A DNA stretch of 64,000 nt from NCBI GenBank assembly GCA_030549495.1, contig JAUIRK010000686.1, positions 1 to 64,000 of the forward strand, written 5' to 3'. The notes under the pieces were generated by a model, which was not told where the DNA came from, did not search any database, and saw only the letters and a program-made list of their open reading frames with translations. Position numbers and translations under genes: made by a program. Of the stretch, positions 1 through 11,926 are shown one piece after another; position 1 is the first letter of the stretch, and the number at the start of each line of letters is the position of its first letter. This DNA is from Nectonema munidae. Lineage: Eukaryota > Nematomorpha > Nectonematoida > Nectonematidae.

Positions 1-2077
1 GGGTAGGTGTAAAATAAGCTGTAAAAAAAGCTGTAAAAAAGTAAAGCCTGATTGAATAAACGAAAAGAGATAAATAGGAGTGAAAATTTACTACCATATA
101 AAAACCTTATTCCCAATTCAGAATAAAATCAAATCAGTTATATATATTTAAAAAACATTATATTTGAAAGATAATAAGTCAAAATTTATGGATTTGTCTT
201 CCATTTCTGTTAAATTGATGAGGGTAAGTAAATAATGCCCATGCGACCAATTTATGTAAAAATATATTTTTCATTTTAAAAAAATTAATTTCTTTCAAAA
301 ATATTTTGTTAAATTTTTAATTTCTTTTAATCTTTTTTTATTCTTTCTTTGTTTTTAAAGATGATCTTTATCCAAAATATCAAATTTAAAATATATTATT
401 ATATTATTACATGATTGAGAACAGATAAGTCATCAAAGACAAGCGTTAACGATAAATGCTCATTTATTGTTTTCACTAGATGCAAATTCAAACCTCAAAG
501 TTTTGAAATACTAAAGTGGAACTGAGACTTCATTAGAAGAAAGAGGGGGGGGGGGGTGTACGCTTAGTTATGATGATCAAATACAAGAGTATATTGATAC
601 AATTTCTAGTTTTAACTAACACTCAGGGCGCAGCAAAAATTACATATTTATTTTGATATAATTTAATTCACTTAATATACTGAGCACTTCTTTTGTCATC
701 ACTTTCTTAAATATGCTGAGCACTTCTTTTCATTTGGATCTTTCTAACTTCAAATATACCGTGATTTTAATAAACAATTTATTGCAGATCTGATTGTGAT
801 ATTTTTGAAAATTACTATCCTGTCAAAAAATTTATTAAATCAAGAATTTTCGAAATTAAAAACAATAATAAATTTTAAATGCATAATTTTTCAATAAATA
901 TAGTATTTATTTACTTAATACACCATTTTATGATGTATAATCTGTCAGTAAATTAATTTTCACATGTAACCTAACTGATAAATTTACTTTCACCGGAGAA
1001 GCTATCTGAATAATTTTATAAATTATACTCAAAATTCATTTTTTATAAGTTAAAAGATACAAATGAATGAAAAAGGGATGAGCCTTTATTTAATCAGTTT
1101 ATAAATAAAAATATCAAACCTAGATGGCGTTAAAATTTATCCAAAAAAATGCGTTTTAGGATGGTTAGAATGTTCGAGTTAAACGAATGATCAGTATCAT
1201 ATATTATTCTTGCATGTAACTTCACTCATGATACTTTTAGGTACAAATTTAAGGGAAAAATTTCAAAAAAAGAATTTTTTATTTTATAAAAAAAAAATGG
1301 AGTATATGTACAAAGATTAGGAATATTTTGAAATTGACATAAAACTTATGCCTGACAAAATTAAATATAATAATAAAATATGGTACAATAATTACAAGAA
1401 AAAAGCAAATCATAGGGCTGCAAATATCTCAGAGCTGAAATGCCTTACAACGAAATGAATGAAAGCATTGTATTTCAAAGCACCTTCTTTTGATTTTTCA
1501 AAAAAAACTTTGCTTATTCAAAGCCTCGTTAGGTAAATATATTGCAAGTTGCATACAAGGTTCAAATTTAAAACGAGCATTGAAATTTTTTCGCGAATAA
1601 TTTAAGCCTACGGAAATTGATATCAGAAAAGCGATGAATTATTTCGATTTAACCGAAAATTCCACCTAAATCTGATTTTGAGTTAAACGAAAATTTAGCA
1701 TGATTGATAGCCCACACGAAACTAGCAATACGTAAAGGTTAGTGAGATTTTTGACAGATTTCCTATCTCTTGATTCCATTAACAACAAACTAAAAAATAA
1801 GCAGAACCTACGAGAATGTCCATCAGCCTAAAACAAAAACTGGTCTTTCACAATTTATAATATATTTGATAAAACAAAAACGGCTCAGAGCTTCTAGACA
1901 GATTATCATGTATCATATAATCAGTTCATCACAGCCAAAGGTATTAAAAAATTTAGGAAAGATATAATTACAATTTCCATAAATTATGATATGCGTTAAT
2001 TAATACATCTATTCCGGGCATATTGGAAAAACAGATCAATAAAAATCGATAAAAATCTGCATTAAAAATGGTGATAT
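1..2077. other. AT-rich DNA without a recognisable gene
   Basis: No coding trace, RNA gene or element boundary could be recognised. Two minor features stand out. There is a run of 12 G at 545-556, and an imperfect direct repeat with the core TGAGCACTTCTTTT at about 674-694 and 710-730. A motif resembling a transposon end (CAGGGCGCAGC) lies near 625. Confidence 0.6.
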
Positions 2078-3712
2078 TTTATATTTCCCTATAATTACTT
2101 CAAAAAATTTTGAAGATTAACTTTTGATTGTGTAAGGAACATTCTTAATTAGTTTTTTCTCCCGGTAAGGGAGGTAATATATGTATGATCCTTAAACATT
2201 TTTCAACCCTCTAACTTTATTATCCTAAAAAATTTTTTTCGCTTTTAAAATCAGGAAAGAAAAATTAAAATTAGACATTTTGAGCAATATTACATTATAT
2301 ATTATATTTCATCATAATAGTTTTTTAGTATGTTTTTTTACCAAAAATAAATCGAATTAATTTTCTAAACTTTTAAAATCGTATTTTTCGAATAAATCAA
2401 AAATAATACAACTATTTCAAACGAAAAAATTAAAATTGTTTTTTTAAAAATGAGTTGAAAATATATAAATTATCTGATAAAATATTTATAATTTTTGAGA
2501 AAAATAGGTTTCGTTCAATTTTATTTAAAAAAAACAATTTTTACGTAAATAAAAATAATGAGTTATATTGGGAAAAAAATTGTGATCCTGGAACTTTGAT
2601 GTAATTTTTTATTTCAGAAAATTTAATTCTTTTCAGATTTTTATATAGGATGAAGTTAATGCCAAATAAAATTTAAAGGATAGTTTTCAAAATATTTTGA
2701 AGGTGAATAATTTATTTAGACATTTAGCAAAAATATTTTATTGTAAATCTTTCATTATTTTCAATAAACCTTTTTATTTTTTGAAAAGAAAATGGTAAAA
2801 AATAAAAGCATGTTTTAAGAAAAAAAGAAAACGTTCTAATAAAGTTTTCTAAAAAAAAAAACATGCTTCATCTTAAATAAAAAAAAATATTTTTAGTAGA
2901 TTTATTGAAAATAATGAAAATTTTAAAATAAAAACGAATAATGTACACTAAATAATTGTGTAAGAGAAAACAAAAAATAAAAATTGAAGAGTTTTCAGAA
3001 CTTCGAAGACTTTTACAGAGTTCTTATTTGACTAAACACAATTCATCCTGATAAATAAAAATCTGAAAAAAAATTAAAGCGATTCATGAAATTGATGAAA
3101 AAATTAATCATAAGTTCCATACCTAAATACTTTTTAGCTTTCTACATTCATCGATTTTTTGTTACTTGCAATATTAAAAACTTTTATTATCTAACCGGAA
3201 ATAAATAAATAACGAATATTGAATTAAAAAAAATTTAAAAAGTGAAATCAGATAATTTTCTATATTTCTTATCATTTTTCATAAAATTTTGAATACACTG
3301 AAATAAGAAAGAGACATTATATAAAACTGTTTTTAGATAAAATACTTTCAGAATAATTATTGATCATTAATTTTGTTAAAAAGTTAAGTAAGGTAAAAAT
3401 ACGAATATGGTAAAAAAGTTGTTTTAAGAGTTCATTTTGAAATTTCTTGAGCTTGATTTATTATCGCTCAATATTAAAAAACTATTTTTTACCAAAACCC
3501 ACAATAAAGAATTAAAAAAAAAGTTAACCATTCTTCCAGATAAAGCAGAGATCAGCATTGAAAAAAGTTTACAGAAAAGCAAAGATTGACCTTCTCAAAA
3601 AAAGTTGAATGAGCTTATGAAAAAAATAAAATAAAAAATTTAAGTTCCTTACACAGAAAACAAAATCTTTCTTATACCCCCAAGGATCGTAATTATAGGG
3701 AAATATAAGCTA
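2078..3712. repeat. Large imperfect inverted repeat (foldback element)
   Basis: The two halves match as reverse complements in the same order. ATTTCCCTATAATTAC near 2085 pairs with GTAATTATAGGGAAAT near 3690. GTGTAAGGAAC near 2131 pairs with GTTCCTTACAC near 3648. TTCAGATTTTTAT near 2633 pairs with its complement near 3056-3068. ATTATTTTCAATAAA near 2755 pairs with its complement near 2901. The axis lies around 2830-2870, so each arm is roughly 800 bp. The arms have diverged by substitutions and small indels, and no coding capacity is visible inside. The right end overlaps a tandem repeat zone. It is most likely an old foldback transposon. An inverted duplication of ordinary AT-rich DNA is less likely, because the ends pair well. 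Confidence 0.65.
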
Positions 3713-4235
3713 AAAAAGTAAAGTTTGTTACAGAGAGAGCAAATTCAACATTTAAAAATTGAACTTATAAAAAGAATTAAAGAAAAATTTTAATTTCTTA
3801 AAGATAAAGCAAAGATCCGCCTTGATTGTTTAATATAATACGATGATAAAAAAGTTTACAGAAAATTAAAGATTGACCTTCAAAAAAAGTTGAATGAACT
3901 TATAGAAAATAAGTAAAAAATTTGATTTCTATTACACAGAAATCAAATCTTCAACCTTAAAAATAAATTAAGTAAAAATATTAATCTTTCAGAAAAAGAC
4001 CATCAGCCTTGAAAAATGTTTAAAAATAGCCATGAACTTAAAAAAAGTTTACAGACAAAGCTAAAACATTGACCTTCCAAAATAAAAAAGTCGAAAAACT
4101 TATGAAAAAGCCTAAATAAAAAATTTAAGTTCTGTAAAGCAAAAGTCAGCTGTAGAAAAAAGTTGAATGAACTTATGAAAAAAATCATAAAAAATTTAAT
4201 CGTTTCACAGAGAAAAAAATAATAAAGAGGTAAAA
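3530..4235. repeat. Degenerate tandem repeat array
   Basis: Successive blocks share the order GCAAAGATTGACCTTC, then AAAAGTTGAATGA.CTTATG, then AAAAAATTTAAGTT, then a TTACACAGAAA-type segment. Copies are seen around 3540-3660, 3790-3960, 3990-4135 and 4140-4220. They vary in length and are strongly diverged. A 78-codon open frame on the minus strand here is a by-product of the A-rich repeat and is not treated as a gene. Confidence 0.6.
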
Positions 4236-4328
4236 ACATATGACTTTATTTATAAAAATTAATGTTTTTTTAGAAATGTTTCAAGATTCGTCTGTTTCAA
4301 ATTAGACATTTGATGATTTTCAACACAA

Positions 4329-4735
4329 TCAAGTGCACTTTTGTGCTAAGTTGAAAAGAGTCTTGGACTTTATTAGAAACCAACCATTAGAAGCTTTAAA
4401 ATTGACATCACCAACTTCTCCTGCAATCTGTATAGCCTTCTCTCGAATCATCACACCAGAAATAGGAATATTTTTTGCTCTCATTACACAAAACCACTCG
4501 TAAATTGAAGTATTAACTTTTTCGTGAGATAATCTAACTGTTAATGTTTTACATTTTGAATTGATACCTGTATTCCACATTTGTTTAATTTTTTCTTTAT
4601 TTTTGATAATTGATTTTGAATCTGTGTTTCCAAGATGATAATCTTCAGCTAGCTTATAACATGGAACACCACTTTCATTTTTCCTGAAAACTTCGGTTTT
4701 TTTGTTGGAGGTTAGGGAAACAGCGTTTTTCTTTT
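4329..4735 (-). pseudogene. Tigger/pogo transposase N-terminal fragment
   Basis: Read on the minus strand, the coding trace starts in a lysine-rich segment near 4735. It then gives a psq-type helix-turn-helix (ESGVPCYKLAEDYHLG, then KSIIKNKEKIKQMW) followed by a CENP-B-type DNA-binding domain (WFCVMRAKNIPISGVMIREK, then FKASNGW). These two domains in this order are the N-terminus of Tigger/pogo transposases, which bind the transposon ends. The frame ends at a stop at 4329, soon after the CENP-B domain, and the whole DDE catalytic half is missing. The segment resembles the protein at 39732 but is clearly diverged, so it belongs to a different copy or lineage. No terminal inverted repeats could be assigned to it. 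Confidence 0.8.
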
Positions 4736-5084
4736 TTTCTTTAAAAAAAAAAAAAAAAATGTTTATTTTAATGTGAGATAAAAACTTAAGAGTAATTTCA
4801 AATAGAACGTATTTATTAAAATAAAATTCCTCGTTTACTCATTACTTTTCATTTTAAATTATAGATGTGAATTTTCTCTATTCTCAAACAAATAGGAAAA
4901 AGTCGGTTTTTAAATTTAAAAAATCTCTCAAATTTTTTACTAATAAAATTCTTAAAAAAATGATATTTATTTAATAAGGTTCAAATCTTTAAGAGATTTT
5001 ACTTGATTAAAAATATAGAAAAACTATTACACTGAATATTATACACTAAATTTATAGCCCTATAAATTTTGTAATAAAAAAAGC

Positions 5085-5130
5085 TGTGACTAGTCAAATT
5101 AACACCCCACGGTACCTTTACCTTTACCTA
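5085..5130 (+). mobile_element. SINE 3'-tail fragment
   Basis: The stretch CCCACGGTACCTTTACC also occurs, reverse-complemented, at the tail of the tRNA-like SINE at 35700-35890. Only the tail is preserved here, followed by the short repeat ACCTTTACCT. It is probably a 5'-truncated SINE or a related LINE tail. Confidence 0.45.
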
Positions 5131-5334
5131 GAAAACCTTACATAAAAAATTTTTTTAAAACAAAATATAAAAAAATAATTATACAGTTGAAGTAATTTAA
5201 AAAATAAAGATAAAATAATTAATAAATATAAAAAAATTAAATAATAGTCTTTAAGTTTTTATTTAAAGTTAAAAATATTTTTAATAGATAAAATTTGAAA
5301 AACCACTGGTAGGCATTTTAGAACTTTGGTAAAA

Positions 5335-5524
5335 TAAAATGGTTTTTTGAAAAAGTCGTAAATAAGAGGTAAATAATACCAAAAAAACGTTAAATAAGGT
5401 CGCATGTCGCATAACACAGGGTCGTATAATAAAGGTAAAAAATCTATTCATAGTCTAATAAACAAACTTTTGAAAAAAAATTAGGTCTCTGTTAACAGAG
5501 AGTCGTATATTAAAGGTGTCGCTG
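5335..5524 (-). mobile_element. Pogo/Tigger-like terminus with subterminal repeats
   Basis: Read on the minus strand from 5526, the sequence is TA followed by CAGCGACACCTTTAATATAC. Diverged copies of the same unit follow further in (ACCTTTATTATACGACC, then ACCTTATTTAACG, then ACCTCTTATTTACGAC). A TA target, a CAG start and repeated subterminal units are shared with the better-preserved Tigger at 39148-41503. The other end was not found, so this may be a solo end or a decayed miniature element. Confidence 0.45.
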
Positions 5525-6030
5525 TAGACAGGTTTATAATCTCTCATCCTTCCAGTTCTTCAATACGGCCTTCTATCATGGGGTACATCGCTTACTTACC
5601 CCTCAACCCTAACTTTCCTTTTGAAAATTCAGCGTCTTAGTCTTTTAACTATTTCAAAAGCTTTCCGCACTACTCCCCCAGCTATATTGGAATTCACACT
5701 GACTTGTACACCTAAACAGTTATGTTTTAACTCTCGGTCATTTTACAAACAATCTGAATGAACTACTAACACACCCGACACTATTAATTTGACTCTCGAC
5801 GCTTTTACGAATTATTGAACCCATTCTAAATCTTCACCCACCGCCCACTCGATAGCTTTCTTCCTCTCCTTTTCTCTCTATTTCTTTTATTTTAGACTCC
5901 CTTTAAATCCTGCATGAACATAAAGACTGCCTCTATTTCCCTATCAAGCATCTTGCAAGCATATTAATTCAGTTTTGGAAAGTGCTTTGACATTTCTACC
6001 TACCTACCTACGCTGGCAGTGGCCGCTATC
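5525..6030. other. Pyrimidine-skewed, GC-richer island
   Basis: About 500 bp are rich in C and T on the plus strand and GC-richer than the flanks. The stretch includes a CTACCTACCTAC microsatellite near 5998. No open frame, splice pattern or structured RNA was recognised. It may be a foreign insertion or the remnant of an A/G-rich coding strand on the minus side. Confidence 0.4.
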
Positions 6031-6184
6031 TCTGTCATTTAAATTTAATTTTATCCTGCATTATATAGGATATAAAGTTCAATCTTCAATAAAAGCATAA
6101 ATTACACATAAGAAGAATATTAATTGTTAAATAAATGTAAATATCCCTTCCGTCTAATAAAGTGAACAACAACTTTTAAAAATA

Positions 6185-6940
6185 CAGTGGTACCTCAGTT
6201 ATCGAAAGTGTCAGTACTCGTACATTTCGATTTTTGACCAAAAAAAATTAGCAGAAATTGTTTCAGTTCTCGACCAAATGCCTAACAGATGACGAAGGCA
6301 TATTTATTAAAGAATAATAATAAAGAAAAATAGTATTTATTTTGTTTATATTTGTGGAATATACATAACATTATTTATATACTTTCAATCTTTGTGGATT
6401 AATGCTTATAAAAATTGTCTGACAATTTGTTTATATTTTAGATACAGCCCTAATCATGTATCCTAAAAAGAGTAGAAGTGATGGTTACAATGGAAAGAAA
6501 AGAGTTAAGAGAGCGACATTAGAACTAAAGAAAGAAATCTTAGCAACATATTAGAATGGAGTTCGTGTTTCTGATGGCTTACAGAAACCGATTATATCAA
6601 CGTTTTTGAAAAATAAGGAGATTCTTAAAGCTGCTGATGTTGCAAAAGATTTTAGTAAAGAAGTGGAATTCACAGTGCACTTATGCATGGAGAGGCAGCA
6701 ATTAAAAAAAGAACGAACAGAAAAGTTTAAAAAAGAATTCAGTGAATTTATAAAAAGAGGTTTTGTCCCACACAGGTCTTTAATGGAGACAAACAAGTTT
6801 ATTCTGGAATTATCTGAGTGTTTAAGCGAAATAATATAATGAAAAGCAAATTGCCTGTAATGTGGAAGGCAAATGTAAAAGCTTGGGTCACTCAGAGTGC
6901 ATTCCCACAGAATTCTGAACTTATTCTTGTTTTTCTTTGT
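6185..6940 (+). mobile_element. Internally deleted Tigger DNA transposon
   Basis: The left end is TA then CAGTGGTACCTCAGTTATCG, a typical Tigger terminal repeat. A coding trace starts at ATG 6456 (MYPKKSRSDG). It runs through a psq helix-turn-helix (KRVKRATLELKKEILATY, stop at 6552-6554, then NGVRVSDG and IISTFLKNKEIL) and ends at 6838. From 6842 another frame gives PVMWKANVKAWVTQSAF, which belongs to the middle of the DDE domain in Tigger proteins. The CENP-B domain and the first catalytic region are therefore missing, so this copy is deleted internally as well as stopped. The right terminal repeat was not located. Confidence 0.75.
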
Positions 6941-8460
6941 ATACATAAACCTTTCATAGCGTAGCTTTTGTCCAACTTTGTTATTTTTAATTACTTTCAT
7001 CGAATGTAATAATAGGTGGCGACTTTATATTGAGAGAAAATGAATAATTAGTATTGGAAAAACAATGTGAGAAGCAAATCTTTGAAAATAAAACAACCTG
7101 CTCTAGCAAACAATAAATTTGAAATGCAAAGGAATTAGGTCCTTGCCAAAAAAGTCATAATATTTTAATTTGATGATCACATATATTTATTAGGTTCTAG
7201 AAGAGATGCATTGTATTGAAAAACTTTTAGTTAACTAACAAATGAACTAAACGATTCGTTATTAATTAACAAGAGAACTAACTTACATATCAACCTTACT
7301 AACTAACAATTTAGCCAAGTAAAATACCTAGCAACTAACTTACCATGATATACTCATTATAATTTTTGCGTACAAAGTTATACTAGCATACTTATTATGT
7401 TTGTAAATTCTCTTGTATTTGATCATTATAAAGTTACCGAACACCGCTTAGTCTGTATTTCACTGACCACTCAACTAACTATCCTTACAAACAAACTGAC
7501 GATTTTTTAAATAAAGAAAAAAATTTAGAACTAGGCAAATGCAGTTTTTTACAATTAATAATTGAGCAAATACTCAATGAACAAATGTCTGGATGCCATT
7601 ATATTTCACATATTTAAAAAAGGAAGTAACATAAACAAATAATAGAAATTAATATATTTTGTTTTATATTTTCAAAAAATTTAATATTTATCTATCATTC
7701 AGTTTAAATTTTTTACGTAATATAGGTTACCAAATTTAGAATTAGAATGCAAAAACAAAACATATGACAACATTTGAGATTTATTGCAAAATAATTAATT
7801 TTTAATTGAAATTTAAAGTAATTTTTATAGATAATGTTTTGTTCAAAAACAGCTAGAAACCTTCCCACTAAGAGATAATTTATATAAAATTATTGTATTT
7901 TTCATTTATATGTTCTTATATTTCTTATGATATAGATTTTGTATTTAGTTAAAAAAAATTATTTATTTCAAAAAAATCAGAATACCTAGAAGAGATGAGG
8001 TTTTTTCCAAGAGGATTTTTTCATAGATCCTAAAATTTAGGATACTTTGTTTTAAACAGAATTATTATTTCAACTTGGTACTTTTAGGAAATTTTTTTTT
8101 ACAAATAAAGATAAATGTTTTCTTTGCTTCATAGCTTTCTAGGATAAATTCAATTTTATATTAGTCTCCAGCCCATTCTTAGGATGCTTATAACTTTTCC
8201 ATTTCTTAACCAATTTTAGCAATAAATATACCTAATTAAAGAGCAAAAATATGTGTAGACTTGATAAAATTTAACAAAAAATTTCAATGCTATGAAATCT
8301 TTCCGAAACCTTTTTAAGATTGAACTAAGGGGAGGCAAAATTTGTTTTGAAAAATGATATTGTACAACATTTTTGATTAAATATACTATTGTGTTTTAAG
8401 GAATTGAAATTGCCAAATAAGGTTCAATTAAATACTTTTTAGGAATTGAAATTTCAAAAT
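6940..8460. other. AT-rich DNA, nothing recognised
   Basis: No gene or element is recognised. A stretch at about 7220-7345 is enriched in ACTAAC/AACTTAC words, but no regular period could be fixed. Confidence 0.5.
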
Positions 8461-8660
8461 AGGGAGACAGTGATAATAAACAATTAGACTTTTAGATTAT
8501 ACAGTTTTCTCTTAAAATTTCAAAAAAATTCTAGAAAAATCATTCTTGTAATAAATATTCGAGTAAATAATACAATCAGTTTTGTTTTATTTATATTTCA
8601 TTATAAATTTAATAGGTTTTTTTGTCTACGCAGAGGTTATGATAAAGAAAACATTGATTA
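8460..8660 (+). repeat. Interspersed repeat, copy in inverse orientation at 41695-41950
   Basis: The segment shares GTCTACGCAGAG, TTTATATTTCATTA and CAGTTTTGTTT in the same order as the reverse complement of 41740-41930. It ends with GAGGTTATGATAAA and AAAACATTGAT, which recur in direct orientation at about 41700-41735. It abuts the satellite-armed element, so it may be that element's outer part or an independent repeat. Confidence 0.5.
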
Positions 8661-8661
8661 T

Positions 8662-9950
8662 AAATTAATTGTACAAAATTGGCTGAATCCCCTCAAATTT
8701 TGTGACATTTCCAAAAATCGCTAGCTGCATCTTTTATACCATTTTTATGGTAGTTGAATGACGTTCTCATTTTAAAAACTGAAAATCAAAAACATAAATT
8801 AAAATCTTTCAGCAAAATTTTGACATTATCTGGAGTTAACCTTTAGGGTCTGTCTATATTAGATACTCCCTTGAAAATTTATAATTATATACCGTTTTGA
8901 ATGCATAACGCTTAATATATTTAATTTTTTCAATAATCATGGCTACCATTTAGAAAATGTCAATCAAAATTTTGATTGATGAGGAATATGTCTAATAGAA
9001 TATTCCTTCAAATTTTACATAAAATATATGTTTTATACTAAATCGGCCATGCTGGTTTCCTTTCTAGACTCAGTTTTTGCATTTAAGATTTGAACATACT
9101 TATATATAAGAGTTAATCAAATTTGCGGTTTACTCCAAAAAACTGTCTCTAAAACATTCATTAAAATTTTACATGAAATATATATTTTTATACCAAATCA
9201 ACCATGATAGTTTCATTCTCAGATTTGGATTGAAAATATCTGATAGTGTTAATAAAATTTGTAGTTTATGCCTGAAAACTATCTCCACATATATCTCTTT
9301 AATTTTACATGAAACATATGTTTAATACCAAATCAAACATGATAGTTTGATTTCTGGACTCATTTTTCGCTTTTAATGTTTGAAAATATCTGAAGGTGTC
9401 AATCAAATTATGCGGTTTATGTCTAAAAACTGTAGTTAAAAATATATCTCAAATTTTATATAAAATATATGTTTTTATACTAAATCAATAATGCTAGTTT
9501 CATTTATGGACTCAGTTTTTGTACTTAGAATAAGTGTCAATCAAATTTTGGGTATTCCTCTAAAATTTGTTTCCAAAAATATCGATTCAAATTTTACATG
9601 AAATATATGTTTTTATGCTAAATCGATCATGCTGCTTTCATTTCTGGACTCATTTTTCGCATTTAGAGGTTTTAAAATATTTCTCAGTGTCAAATTTACT
9701 GTTTACGCCTGAAAAGTATCTCCAAAATATCCTCTCTAATTTTACATGAAATATATGTTCATATACCAAATCAACCTAGTTTTATTTTGGAACTCAGTTT
9801 TTGCATTTAAAGGTTTTAAAATGTTTGAAGGTGTCAATCAAAGGTGCAGGTTTACGTCTAATATCTACACAAATATTTTTGAAATTTAAATAAAATATCT
9901 GTTTTTATACCAATTGAAGATACTGGTTTCATTTTCGGGGTTATCATCAA
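8662..9950 (+). repeat. Satellite-armed repeat element, single arm
   Basis: A unique head of about 300 bp (landmarks ATCGCTAGCTGCATCTTTT, GGTAGTTGAATGAC, CAAAATTTTGACATTATCTG) leads into six or seven tandem units of roughly 130-155 bp. Each unit contains AATTTTACATAAAATATATG, an AAATC.G.CATGCTGGTTTCAT-type segment, TTTCTGGACTCA and GTCAATCAAATTTGCGG. Homologues lie at 23095-24125 (inverted) and 28418-29885 (arms in both orientations), so this is a dispersed mobile family rather than a local satellite. No coding capacity is seen. Confidence 0.7.
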
Positions 9951-9952
9951 TT

Positions 9953-10689
9953 GGCGGTAAATCGGGGGTATCAAAAATGTAGCTGTCTTATTTGCTTTGA
10001 GTAGTATTGTAAAGTTCGGCATTTAATTAAAGTAAGAAACCCAAAAATTTATATATTTTTTGAAGTTAAAATCCAGCATTGCTTTTTGTTTACACTTTGA
10101 GTTCAAAACCTCATTTGAGCGTTTTTCTTATTATAATATCACTTTCTAGATTTGTTACTAGTAGGCCGAAATATTTTCTTGTGTGAATTTCCTTTATCAA
10201 CAGTAACTAAAAATGCCTAATGAGTAAAAAAGTGTCACTAAAACATAAATAGAAGGAAAATTGCTATTATTTTTGAATAAATAAAAGTAAATATTATTAT
10301 AGTTAATTTGACAGCAATACATGATATAAAATCGGGGCTAAATTTGACGAAAAAAAAGTATATCTGTTCTGTAAATAAATATGGCGGACGGCTGACAACA
10401 GTGGCGTTATATTGGGGGAGTTATAAAAGAGAGAAATTTGATCTATATAATTTTATGGCATGAAGCGAGAGGCGTTTGTGCGAGGGATCAAACAACTCAT
10501 TAATCACTGCTAAAATTGCATCAACAACGCATGGCGTTAAATCGATGGTTATTTCAATGAAGTAAAGTGTGTTTGTTAATGTTATTGGCGGATAGCGAGG
10601 GGCGTTAAATAGGGGGAATTATAATGGAGAGAAATCGGGTCTACATAATTGGTGGTATGCGGGGTTGGCGGTAAAGCGAGGGAGCAGTG
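9953..10689. mobile_element. Pogo-like non-autonomous element with repeated subterminal motifs
   Basis: GC-rich motifs GGCGGTAAATCGGGGG (9953), GGCGTTATATTGGGGG (about 10402), GCGTTAAATCGATGG (about 10540), GGCGTTAAATAGGGGG (about 10601) and GGCGGTAAAGCGAGGGAG (about 10667) stand in an AT-rich core. Two blocks of about 70 bp, at 10402-10471 and 10601-10670, are diverged copies of each other. The right end reads GAGGGAGCAGTG followed by TA. This layout matches the repeated terminal motifs of the Tigger at 39148. No protein is encoded. Confidence 0.45.
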
Positions 10690-10691
10690 TA

Positions 10692-11640
10692 TAGTAAAAT
10701 AAAATTTTTAAATATATTTTGCAACCTGGAAACTAATTGAAAAGGGACGTGTGATCAAAAGAAATCATTTTAAAAAAGAAGTATGAATCTGGATAAAATG
10801 GAGAATCTACAATATTTCAATGAAGGAAGTGGTGTAGTGATCTAACATTGGGTGCTTCAAAAAAGATTTTGATCGTGAAAAAGAGGCTTTTCTTCTGCTA
10901 ATCAGCTAAGACTACAATGATCATTAACTAAGATGGGTAGTAAATCTAAAAATTTTGAAAAGGTCAGAGTTATCAAAAATGACAGACATGCCAATATGTA
11001 AAGGTTTAGATTTTAAATTAAAATTGAATTTGTCAATAATTTTGCTTTTGAGCGAAAGAGAGAGTCTTTTTAGATGAAGAAGGTGTCAAACTTTTTGTAA
11101 TTGAACAATGAACATCACGAAAGATTTCATTAGAAAAAAAATTTTGAACTGGGATTGGTTGACAAATATTCAGGCTGAATATCTCTTCATATCACCTGAT
11201 AATAAAATACAAGATACTGATAAAAAAAAGCCTAAGATTATCAAGAAAATTCTTTAATCAGAGTGCTTTGAAACCGGATATAATCTGTTCAAAATAAATC
11301 CTTAAAAAAGTTTTTTCGAACACAGATTAAAAGAAGAGTTACCAAGAAAGGATCATCATAGAATGAATAGCAAAACTAAATATTGTATAAAGTATAGAAG
11401 AAATGACGTAGAGACTAAAAGTTGATAAAGAATTTGTAGCCAAAACGATGAAGATTTTATTGAGATATCTAATTTTCTGACAAATGAAATATGTTGATGA
11501 AAATAATTAGCAGAGGAATACTGTAAGTAGAATTAATTTTGAAGTTTATATATTTCGCATTGATTGATAGGGCTAATCAAATTTTAACACGCTTAATTTA
11601 TTTTCATAAAAAATGACCACTAAATTGGGTATACTTATTA
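10692..11640. other. Purine-rich plus strand, no gene recognised
   Basis: The stretch is A/G-rich on the plus strand, with short broken open frames and no motif that could be assigned to a family. It is most likely old element debris. Confidence 0.4.
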
Positions 11641-11770
11641 TGGTATATATCAGAGCCAAGCGGAGACGCCGAACTTCCTTGTTCCTACGGGGAAGGTTTT
11701 AACCCCGTTATCGGAGAATTGATAGAAAATTTGATCGTCCATATTCTGCAAATATATACATTATTTTACA

Positions 11771-11926
11771 TTATTTACTTTTCAGCATGATTTCAAAAAT
11801 ATGAAATAATATTGAAAAAGTGTTTGGGTTCGGTTCCATGAAATCTCCTATGAAATTGGAATGTATTTCGTATAATACGGCCTCACTAATCGATGCGTCC
11901 CTGTACTTTTCTATGGAAATCGCCAT
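11771..11926 (-). CDS. Possible small host exon, 51 codons, unknown
   Basis: On the minus strand an ATG at 11926, in the context GAAAAATGG, opens a 51-residue frame (begins MAISIEKYRDASISEAVLYE, ends MLKSK). It is preceded by a purine-rich leader. Local GC is clearly higher than in the surroundings, and the amino-acid mix is less Phe/Ile/Lys-dominated than in random frames here. A possible splice donor (AAAA, then GTAAAT) lies just before the stop, so this could be a first coding exon. No family is recognised and no partner exon is identified. The overlapping plus-strand frame at 11820-12032 looks like its shadow. Confidence 0.25.
   Translation of the reverse strand: MAISIEKYRDASISEAVLYEIHSNFIGDFMEPNPNTFSILFHIFEIMLKSK

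Noticed and set aside
1600-1900. Weak plus-strand coding trace (FLTDFLSLDSINNKLKNKQN)
   Set aside because: Several stops and no family match. It could not be separated from chance.
4003-4239. 78-codon minus-strand frame rich in Phe and Leu
   Set aside because: It lies within an A-rich tandem repeat array and its composition follows from the repeat.
6551-7000. 149-codon minus-strand open frame
   Set aside because: It is antisense to the Tigger coding trace at 6456-6919.
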